Shown: positions 1-7,528, counted from the first letter of the stretch. The stretch: 7,606 bases of DNA from Proteiniphilum sp. (GCA_031284475.1 JAISZV010000263.1:1-7606), one strand, 5' to 3'. Program-made: numbers and translations. Notes: generated from the sequence alone by a model not told the origin.

Positions 1-781
1 CTGAAATGGGTAAAGCGCCGCTTGGAACCTGGCGGCCGGTAAGGGCGTCGATCAACTGTTTTTCCCCTCCCTGCGGATATTGCACCTTCAGGGCTTCCAC
101 CTTAACGCCGGGATATGCCTTTGCGGATTTTTCAAATTTCTCAATAGCGTCCCTCTTGTTATTTTCAATACCGATGATGGCTTTATCCACGTTCAACGCT
201 TTCATCACGATGGCGATCCCTACCATGATCTCCTCTGTTTTCTCCATCATCAGCCGGTGGTCTGAAGTGAGCCACGGCTCGCACTCCACTCCATTGATGA
301 TTAATATCTTAGGTTTTGAACCCGGAGGAGGAGTCAGTTTCACGTGCGTGGGGAAAGTAGCGCCGCCCATGCCTACAATACCGGCGGCGGCAATTTTGTC
401 GAGTATCTCTTTGGATGAAAGCCCGCACTCTTTTTTCAGGTCGGGCGAGCGGTCTATCGATTCTTCCCACTCATCGCCTTCTACTTTGATGAATACGGCG
501 TCGCGCCTGTATCCGCTTGTATCAACCACTTTGTCGATCTTTAGCACGGTACCCGACACGGAAGAGTGGATATTGGCCGAAACAAATCCCACGGCCTTGC
601 CGATAAGGGCGCCCACCTTTACCGTGTCGCCTTTCTTTACCACCGGTTGGCAAGGTGCGCCGATGTGCTGGGCCAGCGGAATGATCGCCTGATTGGGAAT
701 GTCTATGGGTTGTATTGCGTTTCCGGCAGATATTTTCTGCTCTTTCGGGTGAATACCGCCAATTCTGAAAGTTTTTAACAT
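1..781 (-). CDS. rnfC: Rnf complex subunit C, N-terminal part (cut by the window's left edge)
   Basis: RnfC is the membrane-associated subunit of the Rnf ferredoxin:NAD+ oxidoreductase that handles NADH/FMN; the complex couples electron flow to H+ or Na+ transport. Reading the minus strand from ATG at 781 gives 260 open codons to position 2 with no stop. The protein starts MLKTFRIGGIHP. A biotinyl-lipoyl-like N-terminal domain holds GFVSANIHSSVSGTV (about residues 65-79). The glycine-rich nucleotide/flavin region is visible as GIVGMGGATFPTHVKL (134-149), then NGVECEPWLTSDHRL (163-177) and YPQGGEKQL (235-243). The ferredoxin-like CxxCxxC clusters of the C-terminal half are not in the window, so this is about the first 60% of a usual RnfC. 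The start lies 17 bases after the rnfB stop with an AAGGA site at good spacing, which indicates one transcript with rnfB. The family is clear; only the missing end is unknown. Confidence 0.95.
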   Translation of the reverse strand, partial: MLKTFRIGGIHPKEQKISAGNAIQPIDIPNQAIIPLAQHIGAPCQPVVKKGDTVKVGALIGKAVGFVSANIHSSVSGTVLKIDKVVDTSGYRRDAVFIKVEGDEWEESIDRSPDLKKECGLSSKEILDKIAAAGIVGMGGATFPTHVKLTPPPGSKPKILIINGVECEPWLTSDHRLMMEKTEEIMVGIAIVMKALNVDKAIIGIENNKRDAIEKFEKSAKAYPGVKVEALKVQYPQGGEKQLIDALTGRQVPSGALPIS

Positions 782-789
782 ATATACTA

Positions 790-794
790 TCCTT
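790..794 (-). promoter_or_regulatory. Ribosome binding site of rnfC
   Basis: AAGGA on the minus strand, 8 bases before the ATG at 781. It fixes the rnfC start, and it is the only clear Shine-Dalgarno-like site in the window; the other genes have plain AT-rich leaders, as is common in Bacteroidetes. It lies in the 17-base gap between rnfB and rnfC. Confidence 0.7.
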
Positions 795-798
795 AATC

Positions 799-1662
799 TT
801 ATGCGTCAACTATAGCTTTTTCCTCTTTGGGCGATTTATCTTTCCGTGGAGGAAAATTCAATTCCAGAATGGAATTGGTGGGGCAGGCCGGCACGCATTT
901 GCGGCACAGGCGGCATTTGTCGTCATCAATATACGCCAGGTTGTTTTCAATGGTAATGGCTTCAAACGGGCAAGCCTGTTGGCATTTGCTGCAACCGATA
1001 CAAGCCGTTTCGCACGACTTCCGGGCTACGCCTCCTTTTTCTTCATTCACGCAACTCACATAAATCCGCCGCGATTTGGGGCCTTGCTTACGCAGTTCGA
1101 TGATATTTTTCGGGCACGCTTTCACGCAGGCGCCGCAGGCGGTACATTTGTCTTCCGTTACTTCGGGAAGCAGAGTCTCCGGGTTGATGTGAATGGCCTC
1201 GAACGCGCAGGATTCCACACAGTCGCCCAGTCCCAGGCAGCCGAAAGAACACCCTGTATCGCCGCCGTAAAGCGCTGCGGCGATAGCACAGTTGGAAACC
1301 CCGTCATAGAGATTGGTGCGGGGGCGATGTTCGCATGTTCCGCTACAGCGCGCCACCGCTATTTTTTTTACAGCTACCGGTGCTGTCTGCCCCAGGATCT
1401 CCGCTATCTTATTCATGGTTACCTGACCTCCTACGGGACAGCTAAGCCCTTCCAGCGTATTGGCTTTTACGCAGGCCGATGCGAACGAGGCGCATCCCGG
1501 AAATCCGCAGCCCCCGCAGTTGGCCGCGGGCAAAGCCTCCTGAACCTCCTGTATGCGGGGATCTTCTTCTACCTTGAATTTTTGCCCTATCAGGTACAAT
1601 ATGGCTGCGCTACCGGCCCCAATCGCGCCTAAAGTTACAACGGCAGTAAGTAATACACTCAT
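799..1662 (-). CDS. rnfB: Rnf complex iron-sulfur subunit B
   Basis: RnfB receives electrons from reduced ferredoxin and passes them into the membrane-bound Rnf complex. The 287-residue protein opens with one hydrophobic membrane anchor (about residues 3-26). A 4Fe-4S domain follows with Cys49, Cys52, Cys57 and Cys75 in NCGGCGFPGC...LSCPVGG. A middle Cys-rich segment has Cys106, 110, 125, 138, 142, 148 and 152. Ferredoxin-type motifs come next: CTACGACVKAC (173-183), CIGCSKCQQAC (221-231) and CRLCRKCVPAC (250-260). The charged tail after residue 270 is probably flexible. It is clearly longer than the short E. coli RsxB type (about 190 residues) and resembles the longer RnfB forms of anaerobes with extra clusters. 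The ATG at 1662 puts the membrane anchor at the very N-terminus, as expected; no Shine-Dalgarno site is visible. It lies between rseC (37-base gap) and rnfC (17-base gap), so all three are probably co-transcribed. Confidence 0.96.
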   Translation of the reverse strand: MSVLLTAVVTLGAIGAGSAAILYLIGQKFKVEEDPRIQEVQEALPAANCGGCGFPGCASFASACVKANTLEGLSCPVGGQVTMNKIAEILGQTAPVAVKKIAVARCSGTCEHRPRTNLYDGVSNCAIAAALYGGDTGCSFGCLGLGDCVESCAFEAIHINPETLLPEVTEDKCTACGACVKACPKNIIELRKQGPKSRRIYVSCVNEEKGGVARKSCETACIGCSKCQQACPFEAITIENNLAYIDDDKCRLCRKCVPACPTNSILELNFPPRKDKSPKEEKAIVDA

Positions 1663-1755
1663 ATAATAAATTAAAAACTAAAAATTGAAAGTGAAAATAT
1701 CAAACCGGTTCTCTCGCTTTTCCGCCTTCCGCCATTCCACTTTCCCACTTCTTTA
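1663..1755. repeat. Purine-rich and A-rich low-complexity filler covering the rseC 3' end and the rseC-rnfB gap
   Basis: Read on the minus strand, the last codons of rseC are an imperfect tandem of GTGGAAA/GGCGGAAA-like units (about 1704-1755). This passes into A/T-rich sequence made of degenerate AAAAATTGAAA- and TTTTTAATTT-like units across the 37-base gap (1663-1699). The pattern does not look like ordinary coding sequence. I recall similar strings from intergenic regions of Bacteroidetes genomes, but I could not verify this. It supplies the last dozen or so residues of RseC and the leader of rnfB. Confidence 0.5.
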
Positions 1756-2149
1756 TGCTGAATTGAAACGAACTTGCCATTTTTTTTCTCAAAAGATACA
1801 GTACGAAGTAATAGGGGGTGAGGGCGGCCATAGCGCTGATCGCTGCCTCTGTTTCATTAAAATTCCATAGAGATAGAGTGAGAATAAGCGTTAAGATGAG
1901 CATGATCAACGGAAAGGCAAAAGCCCAGAAAACAGCTTTATAGCCCATTGACGCTTTTCCTTCGATAATCACCTGTTCGTTTTCACGGAACCGGCCGGAA
2001 AAGTCAGTTACCTCAATCACCTTCTCTTTTGATCCGGCAGCCATGCAGGCCCCTTTGGCATGGCACGCGCTGCAAGCGGATTGTTGCAGGATACGTACGG
2101 CCACCCGGTTATCCTTTATTTTCTCAATGATTCCTTCATGTTCGATCAT
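1700..2149 (-). CDS. rseC: RseC/SoxR-reducing system family membrane protein
   Basis: A 149-residue inner-membrane protein of the RseC (SoxR-reducing system) family. In enterobacteria RseC works with the Rnf-like Rsx complex to reset SoxR; in Bacteroidales the family is found at the head of rnf operons, where its exact job is not established. The N-terminal domain carries a cysteine motif SACSACHAKGAC (Cys26, Cys29, Cys35), probably a redox or metal site. A short beta-rich region leads into GYKAVFWAFAFP and two membrane helices (about 72-95 and 102-121), then a basic end. I chose ATG 2149 (MIEHEGIIEKI) because the family normally begins close to the GIIE/GIVE segment. A longer reading from GTG at 2197 adds 16 atypical residues and would begin inside the probable promoter. 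The tail after about residue 134 (KKWESGMAEGGKAREPV) is encoded by low-complexity repeat sequence and is probably not conserved. Confidence 0.88.
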   Translation of the reverse strand: MIEHEGIIEKIKDNRVAVRILQQSACSACHAKGACMAAGSKEKVIEVTDFSGRFRENEQVIIEGKASMGYKAVFWAFAFPLIMLILTLILTLSLWNFNETEAAISAMAALTPYYFVLYLLRKKMASSFQFSIKKWESGMAEGGKAREPV

Positions 2150-2196
2150 GAAACAGCGGTAAAATGATCCTTTATCTCTTACATGTAATTGGCGCA

Positions 2197-2228
2197 CAAA
2201 GGTAAGATTATTTTCGTGATAAGTAAAA
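2197..2228 (-). promoter_or_regulatory. Promoter of the rseC-rnf operon
   Basis: The minus strand has TACCTTTG (2204 to 2197), a full match to the Bacteroidetes -7 consensus TAnnTTTG. A TTTT (2228 to 2225) lies 20 bases upstream, a 3-of-4 match to the -33 element TTTG. Transcription would start near 2190, giving a leader of about 40 bases before the ATG at 2149. This supports the shorter rseC start. The match is by eye; there is no transcript evidence. Confidence 0.6.
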
Positions 2229-2241
2229 GTTTTTTGAACTT
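2227..2241. promoter_or_regulatory. Short palindrome in the divergent intergenic region (possible operator)
   Basis: AAGTT (2227-2231), a five-base spacer, then AACTT (2237-2241) form a perfect inverted repeat. It touches the -33 position of the predicted rseC promoter and lies about 50 bases upstream of the possible aconitase promoter. The position suits a regulator of one or both operons, but a 5+5 palindrome in AT-rich DNA can easily arise by chance. No known operator is recognised. Confidence 0.2.
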
Positions 2242-2271
2242 CATTTTGATACCCCGGTGCGAAGTATAGAT

Positions 2272-2301
2272 TTTATTTATGATACATTCGCGATAAGTTT
2301 C
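2272..2301 (+). promoter_or_regulatory. Weak candidate promoter for the aconitase-citrate synthase-isocitrate dehydrogenase operon
   Basis: TAAGTTTC (2294-2301) matches 7 of 8 positions read against TAnnTTTG (last base differs). TTTA lies 18 bases upstream (2272-2275), a 3-of-4 match to TTTG. This would place the start about 85 bases before the aconitase ATG. A competing 7-of-8 match, TACATTCG at 2283-2290, has no matching upstream element. A promoter must lie in 2150-2392, but its exact position is not certain. Confidence 0.25.
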
Positions 2302-2392
2302 TCTTAATTAGCCGAACAATTACCGAAGGGTATTTGTTGAAAAGTTGAATGGCGCTGCAAAGCGGTTGATAATATATATAGTTTCTATCCTT

Positions 2393-4645
2393 ATGGTTTT
2401 TGATATTGACATGATTCGGAAGACGTATGATCATCTTCCTGAAAAGATAAGGCAGGCAAAAGAGGCTTTACAACGGCCTTTGACTTTGACTGAAAAAATC
2501 CTTTTCGCGCACCTCTGGCCCGGGGTACCGGTAAAGAATTACCAACGTGCAAGCGATTATGTGAACTTTGCTCCCGACCGCGTGGCCATGCAGGACGCCA
2601 CCGCACAGATGGCGTTGCTTCAGTTGATGAATTCCGGGCGTACCTGCGTGGCAGCGCCTTCCACTGTCCATTGCGACCATTTGATACAGGCATATAAAAA
2701 TGCCGGTGCAGACCTGGAGGTAGCCAACATTACCAATAAGGAGGTATATGAGTTTCTTCGCGACGTTTCCAATAAATATGGGATCGGTTTCTGGAAGCCC
2801 GGCGCGGGGATCATCCACCAGGTGGTGTTTGAAAACTATGCCTTTCCCGGCGGAATGATGGTGGGCACAGACTCACATACGCCCAATGCAGGAGGGCTGG
2901 GCATGATTGCCATAGGCGTAGGCGGGGCCGACGCCGTGGACGTGATGGCCGGCCTGCCGTGGGAGCTGAAGACGCCGAAACTGATCGGCGTGAAACTTAC
3001 CGGGAAACTGTCGGGATGGAGCGCGCCCAAAGATGTGATATTGAAACTGGCGGGTATTCTCACCGTGAAAGGGGGGACTAATGCCATTATCGAATATTTC
3101 GGCGAGGGGGCTGAGTCGCTCTCGGCCACGGGAAAAGGCACCGTTTGCAATATGGGAGCCGAAGTGGGGGCCACCACCTCTATCTTCCCGTTCGATAACA
3201 AATCGGCGGCCTATCTGGAGAGTACGGGTAGGAAAGAGGTGGCCGACGAGGCCCGCAGGATCATGGAGCATCTGCAACCCGATCCGGAGGTAACGGCCGA
3301 TCCGGTAAAATATTATGACCGGTTGATAGAAATAGATCTTTCACTTTTGGAACCGCATATTAACGGGCCGTTTACTCCCGATGCGGCATATCCCATTTCG
3401 GAGTTCGGCAAGGCGGTGAAAAAAAACAACTATCCGCGAAAAATGGAAGTAGGATTGATCGGTTCATGTACCAACTCGTCGTACGAAGATCTTACTCGCG
3501 CTGTTTCCATAGTGAAACAGGCGCGTGACGAGAATGTGCCCGTGAAAGCGCAGTTCCTGATTAACCCCGGTTCGGAGCAGATCCGTTACACGGCCGAACG
3601 CGACGGGATCTTAGAAGTGTTTGAAGAGGCGGGAGCTACCGTTATCGCCAATGCCTGCGGCCCCTGTATCGGGCAGTGGAAGCGCGATGATGATGTGGAA
3701 GGCCGTCCCAACTCCATCGTTACTTCGTTTAACCGCAACTTTGCGAAACGGAACGACGGTAATCCCAATACCCATGCGTTTGTAGCGTCCCCTGAACTGG
3801 TGGCTGCGCTGACCATTGCCGGCGACCTCTGCTTCAATCCGCTGACAGATACGCTCCAAAACGAAAAAGGGGAGCCGGTGAAATTGGCCGAACCCGCCGG
3901 TTTTGAAATGCCGCCCGGAGGATATGGCGTGAAAGATGCGGGGTACCTGCCGCCTTCGGAAGATGGAAGCAGCGTGCAGGTAACCATCGACCCCAATTCA
4001 AAGCGATTGCAGAAATTAGAGCCTTTCCCCGCATGGAACGGGGAGGACTATATAGAACTACCTTTACTCATCAAGGTAAAAGGAAAGTGTACTACCGACC
4101 ATATTTCTATGGCCGGGCCGTGGCTCCGTTTCCGCGGCCATCTCGACAATATTTCAGATAATATGCTGATCGGAGCCGTGAATGCTTTCAACAATGAGCT
4201 CAATTCCGTACTCGATCCCGGAACCATGTGTTATTTTCCCGTACCGTCCCTGGCCCGGAAGTTCAAGGCCGAAGGAGTAGGCTCGGCGGTTGTGGCTGAG
4301 GAGAATTACGGCGAAGGATCAAGCCGCGAACACGCCGCTATGGAGCCGCGGCGCCTGAATGTGAAGGTGATTCTGGTCAAATCGTTTGCCCGTATTCATG
4401 AAACCAACCTGAAAAAACAAGGTATGCTGGCGCTGACTTTTGTGAACAGGGACGACTACGATAAAGTAAGGGAGAGGGATAAGATCAGCGTAAAAGGATT
4501 GAAAAGTTTCGCCCCCGGTAGAAACCTGACCGTGGAGTTGCTTCATGACGACGGAACGAAAGACGTATTTGAAGCAGCTCATACCTATAACGAACAACAA
4601 ATAGAGTGGTTTAAAGCAGGAAGCGCACTGAATGCTATGATTTAA
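2393..4645 (+). CDS. acnA: Aconitate hydratase, mitochondrial type
   Basis: Aconitase converts citrate to isocitrate through cis-aconitate in the cytoplasm, using a labile 4Fe-4S cluster. With ATG 2393 the protein has 750 residues. The cluster ligands are Cys359 in [11 protein letters not shown] and Cys422/Cys425 in [10 protein letters not shown], one residue off the porcine mitochondrial positions as I recall them. [14 protein letters not shown] (159-172) holds the Asp-Ser-His active-site residues. The C-terminal swivel domain has [15 protein letters not shown], with the Ser643-Arg645 region. Length and motifs point to the mitochondrial aconitase group, previously described in Bacteroides fragilis, and not to the longer AcnA/IRP or the AcnB type. 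The reading frame stays open upstream to a TTG at 2345, but [12 protein letters not shown] at 2393 matches the usual beginning of Bacteroidales aconitases; ATG 2411 is a further alternative. No Shine-Dalgarno site is visible. It is the first of three TCA genes, with citrate synthase 17 bases downstream. Confidence 0.96.
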   Translation: MVFDIDMIRKTYDHLPEKIRQAKEALQRPLTLTEKILFAHLWPGVPVKNYQRASDYVNFAPDRVAMQDATAQMALLQLMNSGRTCVAAPSTVHCDHLIQAYKNAGADLEVANITNKEVYEFLRDVSNKYGIGFWKPGAGIIHQVVFENYAFPGGMMVGTDSHTPNAGGLGMIAIGVGGADAVDVMAGLPWELKTPKLIGVKLTGKLSGWSAPKDVILKLAGILTVKGGTNAIIEYFGEGAESLSATGKGTVCNMGAEVGATTSIFPFDNKSAAYLESTGRKEVADEARRIMEHLQPDPEVTADPVKYYDRLIEIDLSLLEPHINGPFTPDAAYPISEFGKAVKKNNYPRKMEVGLIGSCTNSSYEDLTRAVSIVKQARDENVPVKAQFLINPGSEQIRYTAERDGILEVFEEAGATVIANACGPCIGQWKRDDDVEGRPNSIVTSFNRNFAKRNDGNPNTHAFVASPELVAALTIAGDLCFNPLTDTLQNEKGEPVKLAEPAGFEMPPGGYGVKDAGYLPPSEDGSSVQVTIDPNSKRLQKLEPFPAWNGEDYIELPLLIKVKGKCTTDHISMAGPWLRFRGHLDNISDNMLIGAVNAFNNELNSVLDPGTMCYFPVPSLARKFKAEGVGSAVVAEENYGEGSSREHAAMEPRRLNVKVILVKSFARIHETNLKKQGMLALTFVNRDDYDKVRERDKISVKGLKSFAPGRNLTVELLHDDGTKDVFEAAHTYNEQQIEWFKAGSALNAMI

Positions 4646-4662
4646 GAACAAAATATATTATT

Positions 4663-6018
4663 ATGGATAATGAACAATTGAGAAAAACGCTGTCGGACAC
4701 TATCGCCTTTACAAGCAATATCGACAAAGATCTTTTTACCAAGATGGGCGTGAAGCGCGGCCTTCGCAACGAAGACCACTCAGGAGTGCTCGCCGGGCTT
4801 ACCCGTATAGGAGATGTAGTTGGTTATGAACGCCGGGCCGACGGCACATTGGCCCCGCTTCCCGGTAAACTTTTTTACCGCGGAATAGATGTGGAGGACC
4901 TGGCGAGAGGCATACAGCGGGAGAACCGCCTGGGGTTTGAGGAGACGGTTTTTCTACTCCTGTCGGGCCGCCTTCCCCACAGCGAAGAACTGGAAGCCGT
5001 AAAGCGGCTGATTGCGCAGACCATGCCGTTGAATCATAAAGTAGCCATGAACATCCTTTCGTTGAAAGGGAAAAACATCATGAATATCCTGGCAAGGAGT
5101 GTGATGGAGTTGTATGTCTATGATGAGAATCCTGATGATATTTCCCCCGATAATCTTATTGACCAATCCGTGAACCTGATTGCCAAGTTCCCCACCATTA
5201 TCGCGTATGCCTACCAGGTGCTGCGGCACGATTTGTATGGACGTTCGTTGCACGTGCGTCACCCTTATGAAGGCCGTTCGGTAGCCGAAAACTTCCTCTT
5301 TATGATGAAGGGGCGCAATAGCTACACCGATCTCGATGTCAAGATTCTGGACTTGGCGCTGATCCTTCATGCGGAACACGGCGGAGGAAATAACTCCACC
5401 TTCTCGGTGCGTGTCGCCAGTTCAACCGAAACAGATACTTATTCCGCCATTGCAGCCGGCATCGGTTCTTTGAAAGGGCCTCTCCACGGAGGAGCCAACA
5501 TCAAGGTGCAAGGCATGTTGGAAGATATGAAGAAGAATGTGAAAGACTGGACAAGCCGGCAGCAGGTGGATGACTATCTGACGAAGATACTGAAAAAAGA
5601 GGCGTATGACCACACCGGCCTTATCTATGGCGTTGGCCATGCCGTTTATACGGTGAGCGACCCGCGCGCTATGCTGCTGAAAGAGATGGCGCGCGAGCTG
5701 GCGAAAGAGAAGGGGCGCGAAGAAGAATTTGCGTTTATGGAGTTGATAGAGGAGCGTGCCGTGGAGGTGTTCCTCGGCTTCAAAAAGAGTACGGCCAAAG
5801 CCAGGACTTGCGTCAATGTTGATTTCTATTCGGGATTTGTGTACGACGCTATCGGGTTGCCGCCGGAGGTGTTTACGCCGCTCTTCGCGATGGCCCGTAT
5901 CGTGGGCTGGTCGGCTCACCGGATAGAGGAACTGAATTTTGCCAGCAAGCGCATAGTACGTCCCGCATACAAAAATGTGCGCGAGAGGCAATACTTTATC
6001 CCCCTCAATGAAAGATAA
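4663..6018 (+). CDS. gltA: Citrate synthase
   Basis: Citrate synthase condenses acetyl-CoA with oxaloacetate to citrate, the entry step of the TCA cycle; cytoplasmic. The 451-residue protein shows the family's active-site segments. These are ILHAEHGGGNNSTFSVR (234-250), GPLHGGAN with His275, GVGHAVYTVSDPR with His326 (the oxaloacetate-binding region), and VDFYSG with Asp387, the expected His-His-Asp triad. The C-terminal MARIVGWSAHRIEE is also typical. FYRGIDVEDLA near residues 71-81 is the usual N-terminal motif. It is somewhat longer than the compact citrate synthases of about 370-390 residues, with an N-terminal extension of about 60 residues before the RGID region, as in Bacteroidales homologues. 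A 2-methylcitrate synthase role is possible in this superfamily, but its place between aconitase and isocitrate dehydrogenase favours citrate. The ATG at 4663 is 17 bases after the aconitase stop with an A-rich leader, so the two are surely co-transcribed. Confidence 0.96.
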   Translation: MDNEQLRKTLSDTIAFTSNIDKDLFTKMGVKRGLRNEDHSGVLAGLTRIGDVVGYERRADGTLAPLPGKLFYRGIDVEDLARGIQRENRLGFEETVFLLLSGRLPHSEELEAVKRLIAQTMPLNHKVAMNILSLKGKNIMNILARSVMELYVYDENPDDISPDNLIDQSVNLIAKFPTIIAYAYQVLRHDLYGRSLHVRHPYEGRSVAENFLFMMKGRNSYTDLDVKILDLALILHAEHGGGNNSTFSVRVASSTETDTYSAIAAGIGSLKGPLHGGANIKVQGMLEDMKKNVKDWTSRQQVDDYLTKILKKEAYDHTGLIYGVGHAVYTVSDPRAMLLKEMARELAKEKGREEEFAFMELIEERAVEVFLGFKKSTAKARTCVNVDFYSGFVYDAIGLPPEVFTPLFAMARIVGWSAHRIEELNFASKRIVRPAYKNVRERQYFIPLNER

Positions 6019-6035
6019 TCCGAAGAAATTTATCC

Positions 6036-6078
6036 GGAATAAGATTTTCAAACGCCCTGTCGTCAACGCTCTTATTCC
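6036..6078. repeat. Inverted repeat in the gltA-icd gap
   Basis: GGAATAAGA (6036-6044) and TCTTATTCC (6070-6078) are perfect 9-base reverse complements separated by 25 bases, inside the 81-base gap between citrate synthase and isocitrate dehydrogenase. In RNA this gives a stem with a large loop. No T-run follows, so it is not a standard terminator. It could be an mRNA processing or stability element, or a dyad bound by a protein. Function is unknown. Confidence 0.45.
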
Positions 6079-6099
6079 TTCATTAATATATAGTGTTTA

Positions 6100-7335
6100 A
6101 TGCAAAAAATAAAAGTAAACAATCCGGTTGTTGAGATGAACGGCGATGAGATGGCCCGTATCATTTGGTCGTTCATCAAAGAAGAGTTGATATTACCCTA
6201 TCTCGATCTGGAGATTAAATATTACGACCTCGGCATACAACATCGCGATGCAACGGATGACCGCGTGACGGTAGAAGCCGCCGAAGCCGTCAAAAAATAC
6301 AACGTAGGCGTCAAATGCGCCACCATTACGCCCGACGAGGCGCGTGTGGAGGAGTTCGGACTGAAACGGATGTGGAAATCGCCCAACGGAACCATCCGTA
6401 ATATCGTGGGCGGAACCGTATTCCGGGAACCGATCATTTGCAGCAATATTCCCCGTTATGTGCAGGGATGGAGCGAGCCGATCATCATCGGACGCCATGC
6501 TTTCGGAGACCAATACCGCGCCACCGATAAGGTGATCAAGGGGAAAGGCACGCTCCGCCTGACGTTCACCAATGAAGAGGGTGAAACGCAGAGTTGGGAG
6601 GTCTATCACTTCAACGGCGATGGCGTGGCTATGGCAATGTATAATACCGACGAATCCATTTACGGTTTTGCCCGTTCTTCTTTCCAAATGGCGCTGACAA
6701 AAAAATACCCGCTTTACATGTCAACCAAGAACACCATCCTGAAGGCTTATGACGGCCGGTTCAAGGATATTTTTCAAGAGGTGTATGAGAATGAATTTAA
6801 AGACGGGTTTGAGAAGGCAGGTATCGGTTACGAACACCGGTTGATCGACGATATGGTGGCTTCGGCCATGAAGTGGAAGGGCGGGTTTGTATGGGCGTGC
6901 AAGAATTACGACGGCGATGTGCAGTCGGATACTGTAGCCCAGGGGTTCGGTTCGCTGGGGATGATGTCCTCCGTGCTGGTTACGCCCGACGGCAAGACGG
7001 TGGAAGCAGAGGCGGCGCACGGAACGGTGACGCGGCACTATCGCCGGCATCAGCAGGGTGAAGAAACCAGCACCAATCCTATCGCTTCCATCTTCGCATG
7101 GACGCGCGGACTGGCACACCGGGGCCGCCTCGATGGCAATCAGCTGCTTACCGGCTTCTGCGAGAAGCTGGAACAGGTGTGTATAGAGACTGTGGAGGGC
7201 GGCGAGATGACCAAAGACCTGGCGATTCTTGTTTATGGGAACGATGCGCCACGCGACGCATACCTCACTACGCAGGAGTTCCTGCAAGCGTTGAAACGGA
7301 ATCTGGAGAAGAAACTGATAACGGCGTTGGCGTGA
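6100..7335 (+). CDS. icd: NADP-dependent isocitrate dehydrogenase, eukaryotic-like homodimeric type
   Basis: Oxidatively decarboxylates isocitrate to 2-oxoglutarate with formation of NADPH; cytoplasmic. The 411-residue protein is strikingly close to animal IDH1/IDH2, and residue numbers in the first part match human IDH1. Visible are Thr77 in TITPDE, Ser94/Asn96/Arg100 in KSPNGTIRN (isocitrate binding), Arg109, Arg132 in [11 protein letters not shown], and Tyr139. STKNTILK carries the lysine, and IDD (249-251) with Asp273/Asp277 in NYDGDVQSD bind the metal. [11 protein letters not shown] includes Arg312-His313, equivalent to the NADP-phosphate-binding Arg314-His315 of IDH1, so NADP is the expected cofactor. 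[20 protein letters not shown] is nearly identical to the eukaryotic motif. It differs from the E. coli Icd subfamily. The ATG at 6100 has an AT-rich leader without a Shine-Dalgarno site. It is the third gene of the cluster and probably the last, since a terminator-like hairpin follows. Confidence 0.97.
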   Translation: MQKIKVNNPVVEMNGDEMARIIWSFIKEELILPYLDLEIKYYDLGIQHRDATDDRVTVEAAEAVKKYNVGVKCATITPDEARVEEFGLKRMWKSPNGTIRNIVGGTVFREPIICSNIPRYVQGWSEPIIIGRHAFGDQYRATDKVIKGKGTLRLTFTNEEGETQSWEVYHFNGDGVAMAMYNTDESIYGFARSSFQMALTKKYPLYMSTKNTILKAYDGRFKDIFQEVYENEFKDGFEKAGIGYEHRLIDDMVASAMKWKGGFVWACKNYDGDVQSDTVAQGFGSLGMMSSVLVTPDGKTVEAEAAHGTVTRHYRRHQQGEETSTNPIASIFAWTRGLAHRGRLDGNQLLTGFCEKLEQVCIETVEGGEMTKDLAILVYGNDAPRDAYLTTQEFLQALKRNLEKKLITALA

Positions 7336-7407
7336 TATAGGCTGTGGCAAGAAGAGCTTTTATAAGTTGATGCAATAAACGCCGCAAAAGATTAATTTAT
7401 ATAATTT

Positions 7408-7437
7408 GATTTATAGCTCTTTTATAAATCGTTTTTA
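7408..7437 (+). terminator. Probable intrinsic terminator after icd
   Basis: GATTTATA (7408-7415) and TATAAATC (7423-7430) form a perfect 8-base stem with a 7-base loop, followed directly by GTTTTTA (7431-7437). It lies 72 bases after the icd stop, where the operon should end. The stem has only one G-C pair, so it may be weak. The loop carries most of AGCTCTT (7415-7421), complementary to AAGAGCT at 7352-7358, so an alternative fold is possible. Confidence 0.5.
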
Positions 7438-7476
7438 GGGGGTGCATCACACGGAGAATTAATGTGAATACTGCGA

Positions 7477-7500
7477 CACCTCTAACGAGGTTTTGAGGTG
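7477..7500. repeat. REP-like palindromic unit 1
   Basis: CACCTC (7477-7482) pairs with GAGGTG (7495-7500). A nested alternative hairpin uses ACCTC (7478-7482), a TAAC loop and GAGGT (7487-7491). It is part of a gene-free tail (7438-7606) with several small palindromes, in the style of repetitive extragenic palindromes. Copy number in the genome cannot be judged from one window. Confidence 0.45.
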
Positions 7501-7528
7501 GTGGGGAAACTGTTTTTCTATTGATATG

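Noticed and set aside
6..692. Long plus-strand open frame of 228 codons
   Set aside because: It is antisense to rnfC, whose minus-strand reading gives clear RnfC motifs; the plus-strand product has no recognisable domain.
979..1632. Plus-strand open frame of 217 codons
   Set aside because: Lies fully inside rnfB on the opposite strand; RnfB cysteine motifs prove which strand codes.
5422..6066. Minus-strand open frame of 214 codons
   Set aside because: Antisense to citrate synthase, whose active-site motifs are intact; no recognisable protein on the minus strand.
6019..6099. Separate promoter for icd
   Set aside because: No acceptable TAnnTTTG box in the gap; the gene is more simply read as part of the acn-gltA transcript.
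6721..7350. Minus-strand open frame of 209 codons
   Set aside because: Antisense to isocitrate dehydrogenase, which is complete and highly conserved here; treated as a shadow frame.
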